A stretch of 64,000 nucleotides of DNA. Source: JADYZU01 sp964540965 (lineage in GTDB: Bacteria; Pseudomonadota; Alphaproteobacteria; Rhodobacterales; Rhodobacteraceae). The stretch lies in NCBI GenBank assembly GCA_964540965.1, contig CAZIOT010000001.1, forward strand, positions 62,001 through 126,000, written 5' to 3'. The notes beneath the pieces were generated by a model. That model searched no databases, was not told where the DNA came from, and saw only the letters and a list, made by a program, of their open reading frames with translations. The translations under genes were made by a program, and so were the position numbers. Each line of letters begins with the position of its first letter. Positions within the stretch are counted from its first letter, which is position 1. Shown piece after piece: positions 18,847-28,197 of the stretch.

Positions 18847-19117
18847 TCGCATCGCCGCGGTGCGTGCAGCGTTGGCCTCGATCGTCGATCCCGAAACCGG
18901 GCGCGATCTGGTGGCGATGGGGATGATCTACGACATCGCGGTCGAGGGCGACACCGCCCGCGTCACCATGACCACAACCGTGAAGGGCTGCCCGATGAGC
19001 GGCCTGCTGCGCACCGGCGCCGAAACCGCCGTCGCCGCCGTGCCCGGCATCGCCACGGTCGAGATCACCATGACCTGGGATCCGCCCTGGACCCCGGACC
19101 GCATGCAGCCGCTATGA
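18836..19117 (+). CDS. MIP18/DUF59-type metal-sulfur cluster protein
   Basis: A 93-aa protein of the MIP18 (SufT/PaaD-like) family. AALASIVDPETGRDLVAMGMIYDI and the cysteine motif VKGCPMSGLL are the conserved blocks; the cysteine is the residue linked to Fe-S assembly in the family. Within this operon it may help mature an Fe-S or copper/haem enzyme of denitrification. It starts at ATGATG, overlapping the DUF2249 gene, and its end overlaps the convergent nnrS by six bases. Confidence 0.82.
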   Translation: MMTDRIAAVRAALASIVDPETGRDLVAMGMIYDIAVEGDTARVTMTTTVKGCPMSGLLRTGAETAVAAVPGIATVEITMTWDPPWTPDRMQPL

Positions 19118-20317
19118 CCCGAGCGGCTGGCGGCGCTTGCGAGCCAGGACCCCGCCGTATTCCGCCACGAACAGGACAAAGCCGGCAATCCACAGCGCAC
19201 CCGCCACCTCGGTCAGCCAGAAGGCGCCGCTGAGGTCGGCAAGCGGCCGGGCCAAGGCCGCGGCGAAGATGCAGGCACAGGCCAGCACCGTGAGGGGTGA
19301 GGCGGTCAGCGCCTGCCCGATATGGCCGCGGGTGGTGCGCACCATCACCGACAGCATCGTGCCGCCGATCACCCCCACCGTGAGCACATGCAGCGCGGCA
19401 GTAGGCTCGATCAGGCCGGATGCCGCTGCTGCGATGGCGGCAAAGCCCAGCGCGACAAAGGCGTAGGCGACATGCAGCACGAACAGCAGTTTTTCGGGCC
19501 AGATCGCCAGACCGCGCCACCGTGCCAGCCGGGCGCCGTTCAGCGCCGCCGCCAGCACCGCCGCCACCCCGGTCAGCCTGTCGTCGGGAACAATGACCCA
19601 GGCGGCAAGCGTCGCCGCCGAGAACACGATGACTCCGGCGTCAAAGCGGCGATAGGGCACCGGCAGCGGCACCAGCTTGCGCTGCGCCATCCAGTTGCGG
19701 GTAAAGCTGGGGATGATGCGGCCGCCGATGATCAGGACCAGCACCACATAGCCCGCGACCCCGCCGCGCAGCCATAGCGAGGGGTCGCCCCGGGTCGCTG
19801 CGGCGATGTGGAAGCCAAGGTTGCCGGCCATCACCGCCGCCACCGCCGCCAGCACCTTGAGGTCGGCCCATTTCCGTCCGGCGATGATCTCGCGCGCGGC
19901 GACGGCAAGAAGGGTCGGCAGGAACAGCGCGTCGAGGACCGAGGCGACCATCTGCCCGGTCCAGCCCGACAGGACCATCGCCACCCGTCCCAGAACCCAC
20001 AGGCCGAACAGCGCGATCAGCGGTCGGCCCGATACCGGCAGGCCGCCGGTCCAGTTGGGAATCGCGGTCATCAGGAACCCCGCCATCACCGCCGGGGCAA
20101 AGCCGAACACCATTTCATGCGCATGCCACAGGGGCGCGCCAAAAGCGCCGCCGATGCCCAGACCGCTGGCTAGCGCGGCGATCCACAGCGCCATCGCCGC
20201 CGCCGCCCAGACCGCGCCGCCCAGAAAGAACGGCCGGAAGCCATAGGACCACAGCGCCGGCCCGTCCTCTTTCAGCCCGCGCGGCATCCGTGGCCGCTTT
20301 GCCTCTGCCATGACCAC
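19112..20317 (-). CDS. nnrS: NnrS family haem-copper membrane protein
   Basis: A 401-aa, twelve-helix inner-membrane protein. The N-terminal SYGFRPFFLGGAVWAA and LWHAHEMVFGFAPAVMAGFLMTAIPNWTG are NnrS hallmarks, and histidines in membrane helices (WHAHE, ALHVLTVGVIGG) fit haem binding. NnrS proteins relieve nitrosative stress during denitrification. GTG at 20317 is favoured by the GAGGAG five bases upstream; an ATG two codons later is possible. It is divergent from nirK with an NnrR-type palindrome between them. Confidence 0.9.
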   Translation of the reverse strand: MVMAEAKRPRMPRGLKEDGPALWSYGFRPFFLGGAVWAAAAMALWIAALASGLGIGGAFGAPLWHAHEMVFGFAPAVMAGFLMTAIPNWTGGLPVSGRPLIALFGLWVLGRVAMVLSGWTGQMVASVLDALFLPTLLAVAAREIIAGRKWADLKVLAAVAAVMAGNLGFHIAAATRGDPSLWLRGGVAGYVVLVLIIGGRIIPSFTRNWMAQRKLVPLPVPYRRFDAGVIVFSAATLAAWVIVPDDRLTGVAAVLAAALNGARLARWRGLAIWPEKLLFVLHVAYAFVALGFAAIAAAASGLIEPTAALHVLTVGVIGGTMLSVMVRTTRGHIGQALTASPLTVLACACIFAAALARPLADLSGAFWLTEVAGALWIAGFVLFVAEYGGVLARKRRQPLGS

Positions 20318-20373
20318 GGGAACTCCTCTTGGACCTGCATGTCACGGGTTGGGGCGTCCTGTGCCCCCGCTCT

Positions 20374-20387
20374 TTGCGCTGCCGCAA
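20374..20387. promoter_or_regulatory. NnrR-type operator between nnrS and nirK
   Basis: TTGCGctgcCGCAA is a perfect palindrome of the TTGCG-N4-CGCAA form known for NnrR-regulated nir and nnrS promoters in Rhodobacter. It lies 57 bp from the nnrS start and 122 bp from the nirK start, so one site may control both genes. Confidence 0.75.
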
Positions 20388-20508
20388 GCATCGGGGCGAA
20401 AACCTTGTCCGAACCTTGCTCCGGCACAACGAAGCGGCCCTGCGGACGCCCTAAAGTCTGCTCAACCCCGGCTGACGCCGGACGGTTTCGAAAGAAGGAA
20501 GAAAGACG

Positions 20509-21630
20509 ATGACCGAATTTGCCGTTTCCCGCCGCGCGATCCTTGCCGGCGCTGCGATTGCCGGCACCTATGCCACGCTACACAGCGCGCAGGCCCGCGC
20601 CGAAGAGGTGCTGACCCCCGTCGCCGGCAGCGCCAACGACCTGCCGCGGGTCAAGATCGATCTGGTCGACCCGCCCTTTGTCCATGCCCACGAACAGGTG
20701 GCAAGCACCGGCCCGCGCGTCATCGAATTCGAGATGACGATCCACGAAAAGAAGATCGTGCTGGACGATGCCGGCACCGAGACCTGGGCGATGACCTTCA
20801 ACGGCACGGTGCCGGGGCCGCTCATGGTGGTGCACGAGGGCGATTATGTCGAACTCACGCTCATCAACGACATCAACAACGAGCTGATGCACAACATCGA
20901 CTTCCACTCCTCGACCGGGGCGCTGGGCGGTGGTGCGCTGACCGAGGTCAACCCCGGCGAAAAGACCATCCTGCGCTGGAAGGCGACCAAGCAGGGCGTG
21001 TTCGTCTATCACTGCGCGCCTCCGGGCATGGTGCCCTGGCACGTCACCGGCGGCATGAACGGCGCCATCATGGTGCTGCCGCGCGACGGGCTGAAGGACG
21101 GGCAGGGCAATCCGCTGCGCTATGACCGCGTCTATTATGTCGGCGAGCAGGATTTCTACGTTCCCCGCGACGAGGCCGGCAACTACAAGACCTATGAATA
21201 CCCCAGCGACAGCTATGACGACGCGATCCACGCGATGCGCACGCTGACGCCGACGCATATCGTGTTCAACGGCCGGGTCGGCGCCCTGACCGGCGACAAT
21301 GCGATGACGGCGGCTGTCGGGGAAACCGTCCTCATCATCCACAGCCAGGCCAACCGCGACACGCGGCCCCACCTGATCGGCGGCCACGGCAATTATGTCT
21401 GGGCCACCGGCAAGTTCCGCAACCCGCCCGAGCTGGACCAGGAAACCTGGTTCATCCCCGGCGGCACGGCCGGCGCGGCGCTTTACACCTTCGAGCAGCC
21501 GGGCATCTACGCCTATGTCAACCACAACCTGATCGAGGCTTTCGAACTGGGCGCCGCCGCCCACTTCAAGGTCGAGGGCGAATGGAACGACGACCTGATG
21601 ACGCAGGTCCTTGCGCCGACTGCCGTCTGA
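20509..21630 (+). CDS. nirK: Copper-containing nitrite reductase
   Basis: A 373-aa periplasmic enzyme that reduces nitrite to nitric oxide. It has a twin-arginine-like signal ([17 protein letters not shown]) and two cupredoxin domains. Copper ligands are visible in [15 protein letters not shown], in [20 protein letters not shown] (type 1 cysteine, histidine, methionine) and in the later [11 protein letters not shown] and [12 protein letters not shown]. Length and motifs fit the class I (AniA/blue-green) family. GAAAGAAGGAAG precedes the ATG. The pseudoazurin gene downstream is the likely electron donor. Confidence 0.97.
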   Translation: MTEFAVSRRAILAGAAIAGTYATLHSAQARAEEVLTPVAGSANDLPRVKIDLVDPPFVHAHEQVASTGPRVIEFEMTIHEKKIVLDDAGTETWAMTFNGTVPGPLMVVHEGDYVELTLINDINNELMHNIDFHSSTGALGGGALTEVNPGEKTILRWKATKQGVFVYHCAPPGMVPWHVTGGMNGAIMVLPRDGLKDGQGNPLRYDRVYYVGEQDFYVPRDEAGNYKTYEYPSDSYDDAIHAMRTLTPTHIVFNGRVGALTGDNAMTAAVGETVLIIHSQANRDTRPHLIGGHGNYVWATGKFRNPPELDQETWFIPGGTAGAALYTFEQPGIYAYVNHNLIEAFELGAAAHFKVEGEWNDDLMTQVLAPTAV

Positions 21631-21683
21631 CGATCATCGGGCCGCCCCGTCCGCGGGGCGGCCCCCGCATCCTGGGGAATATC

Positions 21684-22535
21684 ATGGCACATGTCACCGC
21701 AGCACTGGCGGCGGCGGGTATCGTCGCCGCGACCGCCGTCGCGGCCATGGGCTGGGCCGGCGGCGATCCTGCCGCGGAACCGCCCGTCGTCCGGCTTGAT
21801 CCGGTGCCGTTCGAACACCGGCTTGACGGGTCGTGGCGCCGCGACGGTCACGCCATCGACGCGCCCCTTGCCATGGTGACGATCCCGGCCCCGGTCGAGA
21901 TCATGGACCGCCCGGTCAGCGTCGCCCAATACCTTGCCTGCGTCGATGCCGGCGCCTGCGAGGCGCCCGATGGTCCGACAGACCGGCCCGACCTGCCGGT
22001 GGTCGGGGTCAATTACCTTGACGCCTCTGCCTATGCCGCCTGGCTGTCGGACCGTACCGGGCAGGACTGGCGCCTGCCCACCGATGCCGAATGGGCGCAG
22101 GCAGCGGGCAGCCTGTGGCGCGACGATGCGGTGGGCGCGGCCGAAGATCCCGACAATCCGGCGGTGCGCTGGATCGCGGAATACGAACAGAACGCCGCCC
22201 TTGTCCGCCAGCGCGACCGCGAGGTGCGCCCGGTGGGAATGCTCAATGTCAACGAACTGGGCGTCCACGACATCGGCGGCGCGGTCTGGGAATGGACCTC
22301 GACCTGCTTTCGCCGCGTCGATACCGACGCCAGCGGCGCCATCACCGCGACCGACGAGATCTGCGGCATCTATATCGCCGAGGGCCTGCACCGCGCGGCG
22401 CTGACCCAGTTCGTGCGCGACCCCAAGACGGGCGGTTGTTCCGTCGGCACTCCGCCCGACAACATGGGCTTTCGTCTTGTGCGCGAGGTGCGGCAGGGCC
22501 CCTTTGCCCGGATCGGCCGCTGGCTGGGGCTTTAA
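21684..22535 (+). CDS. nirV: NirV, formylglycine-generating-enzyme-like protein
   Basis: A 283-aa protein with an N-terminal hydrophobic segment (residues about 5-25) and a FGE-sulfatase/SUMF1 domain: MDRPVSVAQYLACVDAGAC near residues 73-92, WRLPTDAEWAQAA near 130, VWEWTSTCF near 201 and GTPPDNMGFRLVRE near the C-terminus. NirV lies directly after nirK in many denitrifiers; its exact role is unknown. The gap to nirK is 53 bp, so they probably form an operon. Confidence 0.88.
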   Translation: MAHVTAALAAAGIVAATAVAAMGWAGGDPAAEPPVVRLDPVPFEHRLDGSWRRDGHAIDAPLAMVTIPAPVEIMDRPVSVAQYLACVDAGACEAPDGPTDRPDLPVVGVNYLDASAYAAWLSDRTGQDWRLPTDAEWAQAAGSLWRDDAVGAAEDPDNPAVRWIAEYEQNAALVRQRDREVRPVGMLNVNELGVHDIGGAVWEWTSTCFRRVDTDASGAITATDEICGIYIAEGLHRAALTQFVRDPKTGGCSVGTPPDNMGFRLVREVRQGPFARIGRWLGL

Positions 22536-22598
22536 CCCTCTGGGCAAGCCCAAGAAACTGCGGCACAAGCGACGCGACCCACGCCGAAGGACGCCCGC

Positions 22599-23291
22599 TT
22601 GGCCATCGACATCTCGCTTGTCCGCAACCTGCCCCTGTTCCAGAAAATGGACGAGGGCGACCTTGCCCGGCTGCTGGCCCGTGCCAGCACCCGCAGGCTG
22701 CCGGCCGGTGCCGCCGTCTTTGAACAGGGCGAACCGGCGGTCGCGTTCTTCCTTCTGCTGCATGGCCGGCTCAAGGTCACGCAGGTGACGCCGGACGGCC
22801 AGCAGGTCATGGTGCGCGTCGTGCATCCCGGCGACCTGTTCGGCTTTGCCCGCGCGCTGAACCGCGCCGATTATCCCGGCACGGCCCATGCCGCCGTCGA
22901 TTCCGTCATCATCAGCTGGCCGATGACCGACTGGGATGCCGTGGTGGAGACCAACCCGCGGCTGGCGCTGAACGCCATGCAGACCATAGGCCAGCGCCTG
23001 GACGAGGCGCATACCCGCCTGCTCGAGATGTCGACGCAAGAGGTCGAGCGGCGCGTGGCCCATGCCGTCCTGCGGCTGGCCGAAAAGGCCGGGCGGCAGG
23101 AGGGGGCGGGAACCCGCATCGACTTTCCCATCACCCGGCAGGACATCGCCGAAATGACCGGCACGACGCTGCACACCGTCTCGCGCATCCTGTCGATGTG
23201 GGAGGGGCGGGGCCTTGTCGAAGGCGGGCGCCAGAAACTGACGGTCATCGACGCCGAAGGGCTGGCGCAGATCGCCGATCCCGACCTCTGA
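22599..23291 (+). CDS. nnrR: Crp/Fnr-family regulator, NnrR/DnrD-like
   Basis: A 230-aa regulator with an N-terminal cyclic-nucleotide-type sensor fold ([42 protein letters not shown]) and a C-terminal helix-turn-helix ([25 protein letters not shown]). The N-terminal cysteine cluster of oxygen-sensing Fnr is absent, which fits the NO-responsive NnrR/Dnr group; the context supports this. The start is TTG, with GAAGGA about eight bases upstream. It probably acts at the boxes at 16941, 20374 and 23325. Confidence 0.8.
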   Translation: MAIDISLVRNLPLFQKMDEGDLARLLARASTRRLPAGAAVFEQGEPAVAFFLLLHGRLKVTQVTPDGQQVMVRVVHPGDLFGFARALNRADYPGTAHAAVDSVIISWPMTDWDAVVETNPRLALNAMQTIGQRLDEAHTRLLEMSTQEVERRVAHAVLRLAEKAGRQEGAGTRIDFPITRQDIAEMTGTTLHTVSRILSMWEGRGLVEGGRQKLTVIDAEGLAQIADPDL

Positions 23292-23324
23292 CCCACTGCA
23301 AACCCGACAAAAAATCTTCGTTGT

Positions 23325-23338
23325 TTGCCCGAGATCAA
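23325..23338. promoter_or_regulatory. Imperfect Fnr/NnrR box before pseudoazurin
   Basis: TTGCCcgagATCAA has one full Fnr half-site (ATCAA) and one NnrR-like half (TTGCC), 71 bp before the pseudoazurin start. It is weaker than the two other boxes. Confidence 0.45.
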
Positions 23339-23409
23339 GGTTGTCCACGCTGCAGTGCAGTATCACCGTCGCAACGGGCCAGACGGGCCCGCTGAACGGA
23401 GAAGATGAA

Positions 23410-23844
23410 ATGAAACCGATGTCCCTGTATCTCGCCGCCGCCCTGGTCGCCCTGGCCGGCGCCACCAGTGCCGAGGAATTCACGGTCGAGATGCTGAACC
23501 GGGGCGAAGCCGGCCCGATGGTCTTTGAACCCGCGTTCATCCGCGCCGAACCCGGCGACGTGATCCACTTTGTCCCGACCGACCGCAGCCACGACGTCGC
23601 CTCGATCGAGGGGATGCTGCCCGACGGGGTCGAGGCGTTCGAGAGCGAGATCAACGAACCCTACGACCTGACGGTGACCGAACCCGGTGTCTATGGCATC
23701 AAGTGCACGCCGCACTTCTCGATGGGCATGGTGATGCTGATCCAGGTCGGCGCCGACCCCGCCAACCTTGCCGCCGCACAAGAGGTCCGCATGCCCCGCA
23801 AGGCCGGCGAGCGGATGGAAGAGGCGTTCGCGCTGGTCGAGTAA
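23410..23844 (+). CDS. Pseudoazurin
   Basis: A 144-aa periplasmic blue copper protein with a signal peptide ([18 protein letters not shown]). The type 1 copper ligands are visible: histidine in [11 protein letters not shown] and the cysteine, histidine and methionine in [18 protein letters not shown]. It carries electrons from the bc1 complex to NirK; both are encoded here. The ATG at 23410 is preceded by GGAGAAG. A GGCGGG/CCCGCC hairpin follows the stop. Confidence 0.93.
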   Translation: MKPMSLYLAAALVALAGATSAEEFTVEMLNRGEAGPMVFEPAFIRAEPGDVIHFVPTDRSHDVASIEGMLPDGVEAFESEINEPYDLTVTEPGVYGIKCTPHFSMGMVMLIQVGADPANLAAAQEVRMPRKAGERMEEAFALVE

Positions 23845-24104
23845 GGCGGGGGCGGGCAACCGCCCGCCATCGCGACCCTTGACTGGCGGATCGCACCGGG
23901 GCGCACGACCCCCCTGGCGAACGTCTTTGCCACGCGGCGCCCCGGTAAAGGCTCTGGCCGTCGCACAATGCCACGGCCAGCGCCCGACCCCCGACAACCG
24001 TTGCGGCCACACCTTGGCCGTACAGGCCCCGTCCCCCGCCGCTTCTGCTTGCCACAACCCCCATTTCCGGGCTTCTGTGGCCGCGGGGACAGGGGAGTCG
24101 CTTC
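23845..24104. other. Intergenic region after pseudoazurin
   Basis: These 260 bp hold no convincing gene. The stem GGCGGG-caac-CCGCC just after the pseudoazurin stop (about 23852-23870) may terminate transcription. The rest is C-rich and probably carries the promoter of the following transporter; I see no clear -35/-10 pair. Confidence 0.4.
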
Positions 24105-25496
24105 ATGGTCAGCAAACGCCGCCGCATCTGGGGCTGGATGTTCTTTGACTGGGCGCAGCAGCCCTATTTCACCCTTGGCCTGACCTTCACCTTCAGCCCG
24201 TTCTTCGCCGTGGTCGCCGCCCGCTGGTACGAGGCGCAGGGCGCCACCGCCGACGCCGCCGGTGCACAGGCGCAAAGCCTGTGGTCGCTGGGCCAGACCC
24301 TTGCCGGCATCGTCATCGCGCTTTCGGCGCCGTTCATCGGTGCCTGGGCCGATGCCTCGGGGCGCAAGCTGGGCTGGATAGGGCTGTTCAGCATTGTCTA
24401 CATCGTCTGCGCCGCCTCGCTCTGGTGGCTGATGCCCGATGGCACCGGGCTTTTCACCGTGCTGGTGCTGTTCTGGATCGGCTTCATCGCCGCCGAATCG
24501 GGGCTGAACATCAACAATGCCATGCTGCCCTCGCTGGGCGACGACCGGCAGATCGGGCGGATTTCCGGCTCGGCCGCCGCCTTTGGCTATTGGGGCGGGG
24601 TGCTGGCCTTGGCCATCGTGCTGTGCCTGTTCGACGACAGCCGCGGCAAGACGCTGATCGGCATCGACCCACTGTTCGGGCTGGATCCGGCGATGAACGA
24701 AGGCACCCGCTTTGTCGGGCCGTTCATCGCCGTCTGGTGCGCGCTGTTCATGATCCCCTTCTTCCTGTGGAGCCGCGACACCCGCGCCCCCGCCACCCGC
24801 CGCGCCTCTCCGCGCGAGATCGTGCGCGGCCTTGGCGCCACCGTGCGCGAGGTGTTCCGGCGCCGGTCGCTGGGGAATTTCCTGCTGGGCTCCATGCTTT
24901 ACCGCGATGCGATGAATGCGATCTATGCCTTTGGCGGCATCTATGCGGCGCTGGTGCTGGACTGGACCACGATGCAGATCGGCATCTTCGGCATCGTCGC
25001 CGCCATCGCCGCGGCGGTGCTGACCTGGGCCGGCGGGCTGGCCGACGCCAGACTGGGGCCAAAGCCGGTGATCGTCACCTGCTGCTGGGTGCTGATCGTC
25101 GTCTCCTCGGTCATCGTCGGCATGTCGCGGCAAAGCCTGTTCGGCTTCGCACTGCCGCCGGGATCGCCGCTGCCCGACATCATCTTCTTCGTCTGCGGCG
25201 GCCTTCTGGGGGGCGCCGGCGGGGCGATCTATTCCGCCAGCCGCACGATGATGGTGCGCCATTCCCACCCCGACCGCCCGGCCGAGGCCTTTGGCCTGTT
25301 CGCCCTGACCGGGCGGGCCACGGCGTTCCTGGCCCCGGCGCTCATCACCCTGTTCACGACTTTGACAGGGTCCAACCAGCTGGGCTTTCTGCCCGTCATC
25401 GCGCTTTTCCTGATCGGGCTTTTCCTGCTACGTTTCGTCGACAGGAACGGAGACAGAGAGACATGGTCCGCAAGATTGCCGCAATCGCCCTCGTGA
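24105..25496 (+). CDS. UMF1/Atg22-like MFS transporter
   Basis: A 463-aa protein with about twelve membrane helices. The N-terminus IWGWMFFDWAQQPYFTL and the motif GAWADASGRK near residue 85 are typical of the UMF1 (vacuole effluxer Atg22-like) family; a second characteristic block is YRDAMNAIYAFGGIYA near residue 265. The substrate is unknown, possibly amino acids or peptides. Its last 34 bp overlap the start of the mepA-like gene. Confidence 0.82.
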   Translation: MVSKRRRIWGWMFFDWAQQPYFTLGLTFTFSPFFAVVAARWYEAQGATADAAGAQAQSLWSLGQTLAGIVIALSAPFIGAWADASGRKLGWIGLFSIVYIVCAASLWWLMPDGTGLFTVLVLFWIGFIAAESGLNINNAMLPSLGDDRQIGRISGSAAAFGYWGGVLALAIVLCLFDDSRGKTLIGIDPLFGLDPAMNEGTRFVGPFIAVWCALFMIPFFLWSRDTRAPATRRASPREIVRGLGATVREVFRRRSLGNFLLGSMLYRDAMNAIYAFGGIYAALVLDWTTMQIGIFGIVAAIAAAVLTWAGGLADARLGPKPVIVTCCWVLIVVSSVIVGMSRQSLFGFALPPGSPLPDIIFFVCGGLLGGAGGAIYSASRTMMVRHSHPDRPAEAFGLFALTGRATAFLAPALITLFTTLTGSNQLGFLPVIALFLIGLFLLRFVDRNGDRETWSARLPQSPS

Positions 25497-26401
25497 CCGT
25501 GCTGGCCGCCTGTGGCGGCGGCGGAGACGGGCGGTCCGGCGGTCAGGGCGAAAGCCCCGATCAGGCGCTGGCGCGGCTGTCGGCGCAGAATGCCGACGAC
25601 GCGCGGATCGCGCGCGACCTGTTCGGCCATGTCGACGGCGCCGCCACCGGCCCGGCCGAGGCTGTCGGGTTCTATTCGCGCGGCTGTCAGGCCGGGGCGG
25701 TGCAACTGCCCGAAACCGGGCCGACCTGGCAGGCGATGCGCCTGTCGCGCAACCGCAACTGGGGCCAGCCCGAATTGATCGACTTTCTTCAGGATCTGTC
25801 GGCCTTTGCCGCCACCCAGCCCGGCTGGCAGGGCCTGTATGTCGGCGACATGAGCCAGCCGCGCGGCGGCCCGATGCTGACCGGCCATGCCAGCCATCAG
25901 GTCGGGCTTGATGCCGATATCTGGATGCTGCCGGCCAGCCGTCTGGACCTGACCGCCGCCGAACGCGAAAACCTGTCGTCGATCCGCACCGACCGTTCGT
26001 CGGGTGCCTATATCGGTGCCGACTGGACCCCGGCGCACGAGGCGATCATCCGCCGCGCCGCGATGGATCCGCGGGTCGAGCGGATCTTCGTCTTTCCCGG
26101 TGCCAAGGTCGAGATGTGCGACAACGCCACCGGCGACCGGTCCTGGCTGTCGAAAATCCGCCTGCTCGCCAACCACAACTACCATTTCCACGTCCGCCTT
26201 GCCTGCCCGGCGGGCGATGCGTCCTGCGTCGCGCAGGATCCGGTGCCGGCGGGCGATGGCTGCGACGAGGCGCGCGAGGCGGTCAACCTGATCCTGAACC
26301 CGCCGCCACCCGACCCGAACTATGTGCCGCCGCCGCCGCGCGGCCCGCTGACCATGGCCGAATTGCCGGGCCAGTGTTCGGCCGTGCTGGCCAGCAACTG
26401 A
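25463..26401 (+). CDS. mepA: Penicillin-insensitive murein endopeptidase
   Basis: A 312-aa M74-family metallopeptidase that cleaves DD-cross-links (and LD-cross-links) of peptidoglycan. The zinc site is seen in [17 protein letters not shown] (about residues 139-155) and in [13 protein letters not shown] near residue 240. The signal segment [15 protein letters not shown] looks like a lipoprotein signal with a lipobox cysteine, unlike soluble E. coli MepA. The C-terminus is proline-rich ([16 protein letters not shown]). The start lies inside the transporter gene's 3' end. Confidence 0.9.
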   Translation: MVRKIAAIALVTVLAACGGGGDGRSGGQGESPDQALARLSAQNADDARIARDLFGHVDGAATGPAEAVGFYSRGCQAGAVQLPETGPTWQAMRLSRNRNWGQPELIDFLQDLSAFAATQPGWQGLYVGDMSQPRGGPMLTGHASHQVGLDADIWMLPASRLDLTAAERENLSSIRTDRSSGAYIGADWTPAHEAIIRRAAMDPRVERIFVFPGAKVEMCDNATGDRSWLSKIRLLANHNYHFHVRLACPAGDASCVAQDPVPAGDGCDEAREAVNLILNPPPPDPNYVPPPPRGPLTMAELPGQCSAVLASN

Positions 26402-26403
26402 CG

Positions 26404-27258
26404 ATGCGCGCCCTTGCTGTCGCAGCCGCCCTTGTGGCGGCCGGCCCCGCCTGTGCCGAGGCGACCTTTCTTGGCCGCTATGTCTGGACCGGCGGTTGGG
26501 ACGGTTTCGGCGGCTGGTCGGGGATCGAGGTCGCCGAAGACGGCGCCGGTTTCGTCGCCGTCTCGGACCGTACCGCGCTGGTCCAGGGGCGGCTGCTGCG
26601 CGACGGCGCGGGCAATGTCGCGGGCGTCGAGGTGACGGACCGCGCCGAAATCACCGATGTCGACGGCAACCAGATGCGTTCGGCCCGCGGCGACAGCGAA
26701 GGCATCGCGCTGGCCGCCGACGGCACGCTTTACATCAGTTTCGAAGGCGTGACCCGCGTCCGCGTGCAACCGGGGCTGCATGGCACGCCGTCGCTTCTGC
26801 CCGACGACCCCGCTTTCGCCGAAATGCAGAACAATGCGGGGCTCGAGGCCATTGCCATCGCGCCGGACGGTGCGCTTTACACCCTTCCCGAACGGTCTGG
26901 CCGGGTAGAGCGGCCGTTTCCGGTCTACCGCTTTCGCAATGGTGCGTGGGACGTGCCCTTTTCCATTCCGCGAAGCGGCCCCTTTCTGCTCTCGGGTGCC
27001 GATGTCGGGCCGGACGGGCGGCTGTATCTGCTTGAACGCGACTTTGCCGGCATCGGTTTTCGTAGTCAGGTGCGCAGTTTCGACCTGACCGGCGGCGACG
27101 AACGGATTGAGCTGGAAAGCCGGATCGGCCAGTTCGACAACCTCGAGGGCATCGCCGTCTGGCAGGACGGGCAGGGCATCCGGCTGACGATGATTTCCGA
27201 CGACAACCAGAACTGGTTTCAGGACACCGAGATCGTCGAATACCGCCTTGCCGATTGA
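26404..27258 (+). CDS. Secreted phytase-like esterase domain protein
   Basis: A 284-aa protein with a signal peptide ([18 protein letters not shown]), likely a beta-propeller. Repeated blade-like segments such as [37 protein letters not shown] and [17 protein letters not shown] fit the family called esterase-like activity of phytase. The substrate is not known; phosphate ester hydrolysis is only suggested by the family name. It starts two bases after the mepA stop, so the two are co-transcribed. Confidence 0.78.
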   Translation: MRALAVAAALVAAGPACAEATFLGRYVWTGGWDGFGGWSGIEVAEDGAGFVAVSDRTALVQGRLLRDGAGNVAGVEVTDRAEITDVDGNQMRSARGDSEGIALAADGTLYISFEGVTRVRVQPGLHGTPSLLPDDPAFAEMQNNAGLEAIAIAPDGALYTLPERSGRVERPFPVYRFRNGAWDVPFSIPRSGPFLLSGADVGPDGRLYLLERDFAGIGFRSQVRSFDLTGGDERIELESRIGQFDNLEGIAVWQDGQGIRLTMISDDNQNWFQDTEIVEYRLAD

Positions 27259-27342
27259 CGGCATGCGCGGCCGGGCGTAAGCGGGCGCGCCTTCACCCAA
27301 AGGCCAAGTCGCCGCACCCTTGCCAAAACGGACCTGAAAGAC

Positions 27343-27975
27343 ATGCGCCTTTTGCCCGGCATCCTTGCCATGACCGTCATCGTCGTGGCCTCGAACATCC
27401 TCGTGCAGTTCCTGCTTTGGGACGGGCTGCTGACCTGGGGGGCGTTCACCTATCCGTTCGCCTTCCTTGTCACCGATGTGATGAACCGCCTGTACGGCCC
27501 GGCCGCCGCGCGGCGCGTGGTGCTGGCGGGTTTCGTGACCGGGATCCTGTGTTCGCTGGTCGGCACGCAGGTCATGCTGGACTTCGGCCCGGCGGTGACC
27601 CTGCGCGTCGCCTGCGCCTCGGCCGTGGCCTTTGCCTGCGCCCAGCTTCTGGACATCACCGTGTTCAACCGGCTGCGGCAAAGGTCGTGGTGGCAGGCGC
27701 CTTTGTGGGCTTCGGTCGCGGGGTCGGTGCTGGATACCGCCGTGTTCTTCACGGTCGCCTTCAGCGCCGCGCTGTCGCCGCTGTTTCCGGCTTACGCGGT
27801 CGAGCAGACGGCATGGGCGCAAGATGTTGCGCCACTTCTGACCGTCGGCCCCCAGATGCCGTTGTGGATCTCCCTCGGGCTGGCCGATCTGGCGGTCAAA
27901 CTGCTGATCGCGCTGGTCGCACTGGTGCCGTTTCGCATCATTATCGGGCAAATGCTGGCCTCACGGGCCAGCTGA
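27343..27975 (+). CDS. Queuosine precursor transporter (VUT family, YhhQ-like)
   Basis: A 210-aa protein with about six membrane helices. The family signature GAFTYPFAFLVTDVMNRLYG lies near residues 33-52, and the C-terminus PLWISLGLADLAVKLLIALVALVPFR is also typical. YhhQ-type proteins import queuosine precursors (preQ0/preQ1) for tRNA modification. The ATG at 27343 follows GACCTGAAAGAC. The 84-bp gap to the previous gene shows no recognisable preQ1 riboswitch. Confidence 0.85.
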   Translation: MRLLPGILAMTVIVVASNILVQFLLWDGLLTWGAFTYPFAFLVTDVMNRLYGPAAARRVVLAGFVTGILCSLVGTQVMLDFGPAVTLRVACASAVAFACAQLLDITVFNRLRQRSWWQAPLWASVAGSVLDTAVFFTVAFSAALSPLFPAYAVEQTAWAQDVAPLLTVGPQMPLWISLGLADLAVKLLIALVALVPFRIIIGQMLASRAS

Positions 27976-28073
27976 CGAAAAAACTCGCGCCGGGTCACAG
28001 AAAATTATTTTGACTTTAACCCCTGTCGTGCAAGTCTGACCTCATCGTCAACCCATCGAAAGGAGGTGATCCA

Positions 28074-28130
28074 GTGTCGAGAAAGTCATTGGAGAAAAGT
28101 GTCGGGACAGCCGGGGGGTCGCGCACCTGA
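28074..28130 (+). CDS. Putative 18-aa small protein or leader peptide
   Basis: GTG-started ORF of 18 codons (serine/lysine/glycine-rich, beginning MSRKSLEKSVG) whose Shine-Dalgarno AGGAGG ends seven bases before the start. The first base of the GTG is also the last base of the 17-nt 16S complement. The peptide matches nothing I recognise. It could be a real small protein or only part of a ribosome-binding RNA. Confidence 0.4.
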   Translation: MSRKSLEKSVGTAGGSRT

Positions 28131-28197
28131 GGCAGCCCTCGGGTTCCCAATCCTTGGTGGATACGTCTAACCGACGCAACCTCCTGAACTTTCGATG

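Noticed and set aside
22536..22598. NnrR box directly before the regulator gene
   Set aside because: Only one half-like sequence (GCACAA) is present; no second half-site at the right spacing.
27259..27342. Possible preQ1 riboswitch before the queuosine-precursor transporter
   Set aside because: No preQ1-I or preQ1-II core motifs could be seen in these 84 bases.
28052..28080. Remnant of a 16S rRNA gene on the minus strand
   Set aside because: Only 17 bases match; the sequence that should precede them in 16S is absent, and the flanks form a coherent RNA unit of their own.
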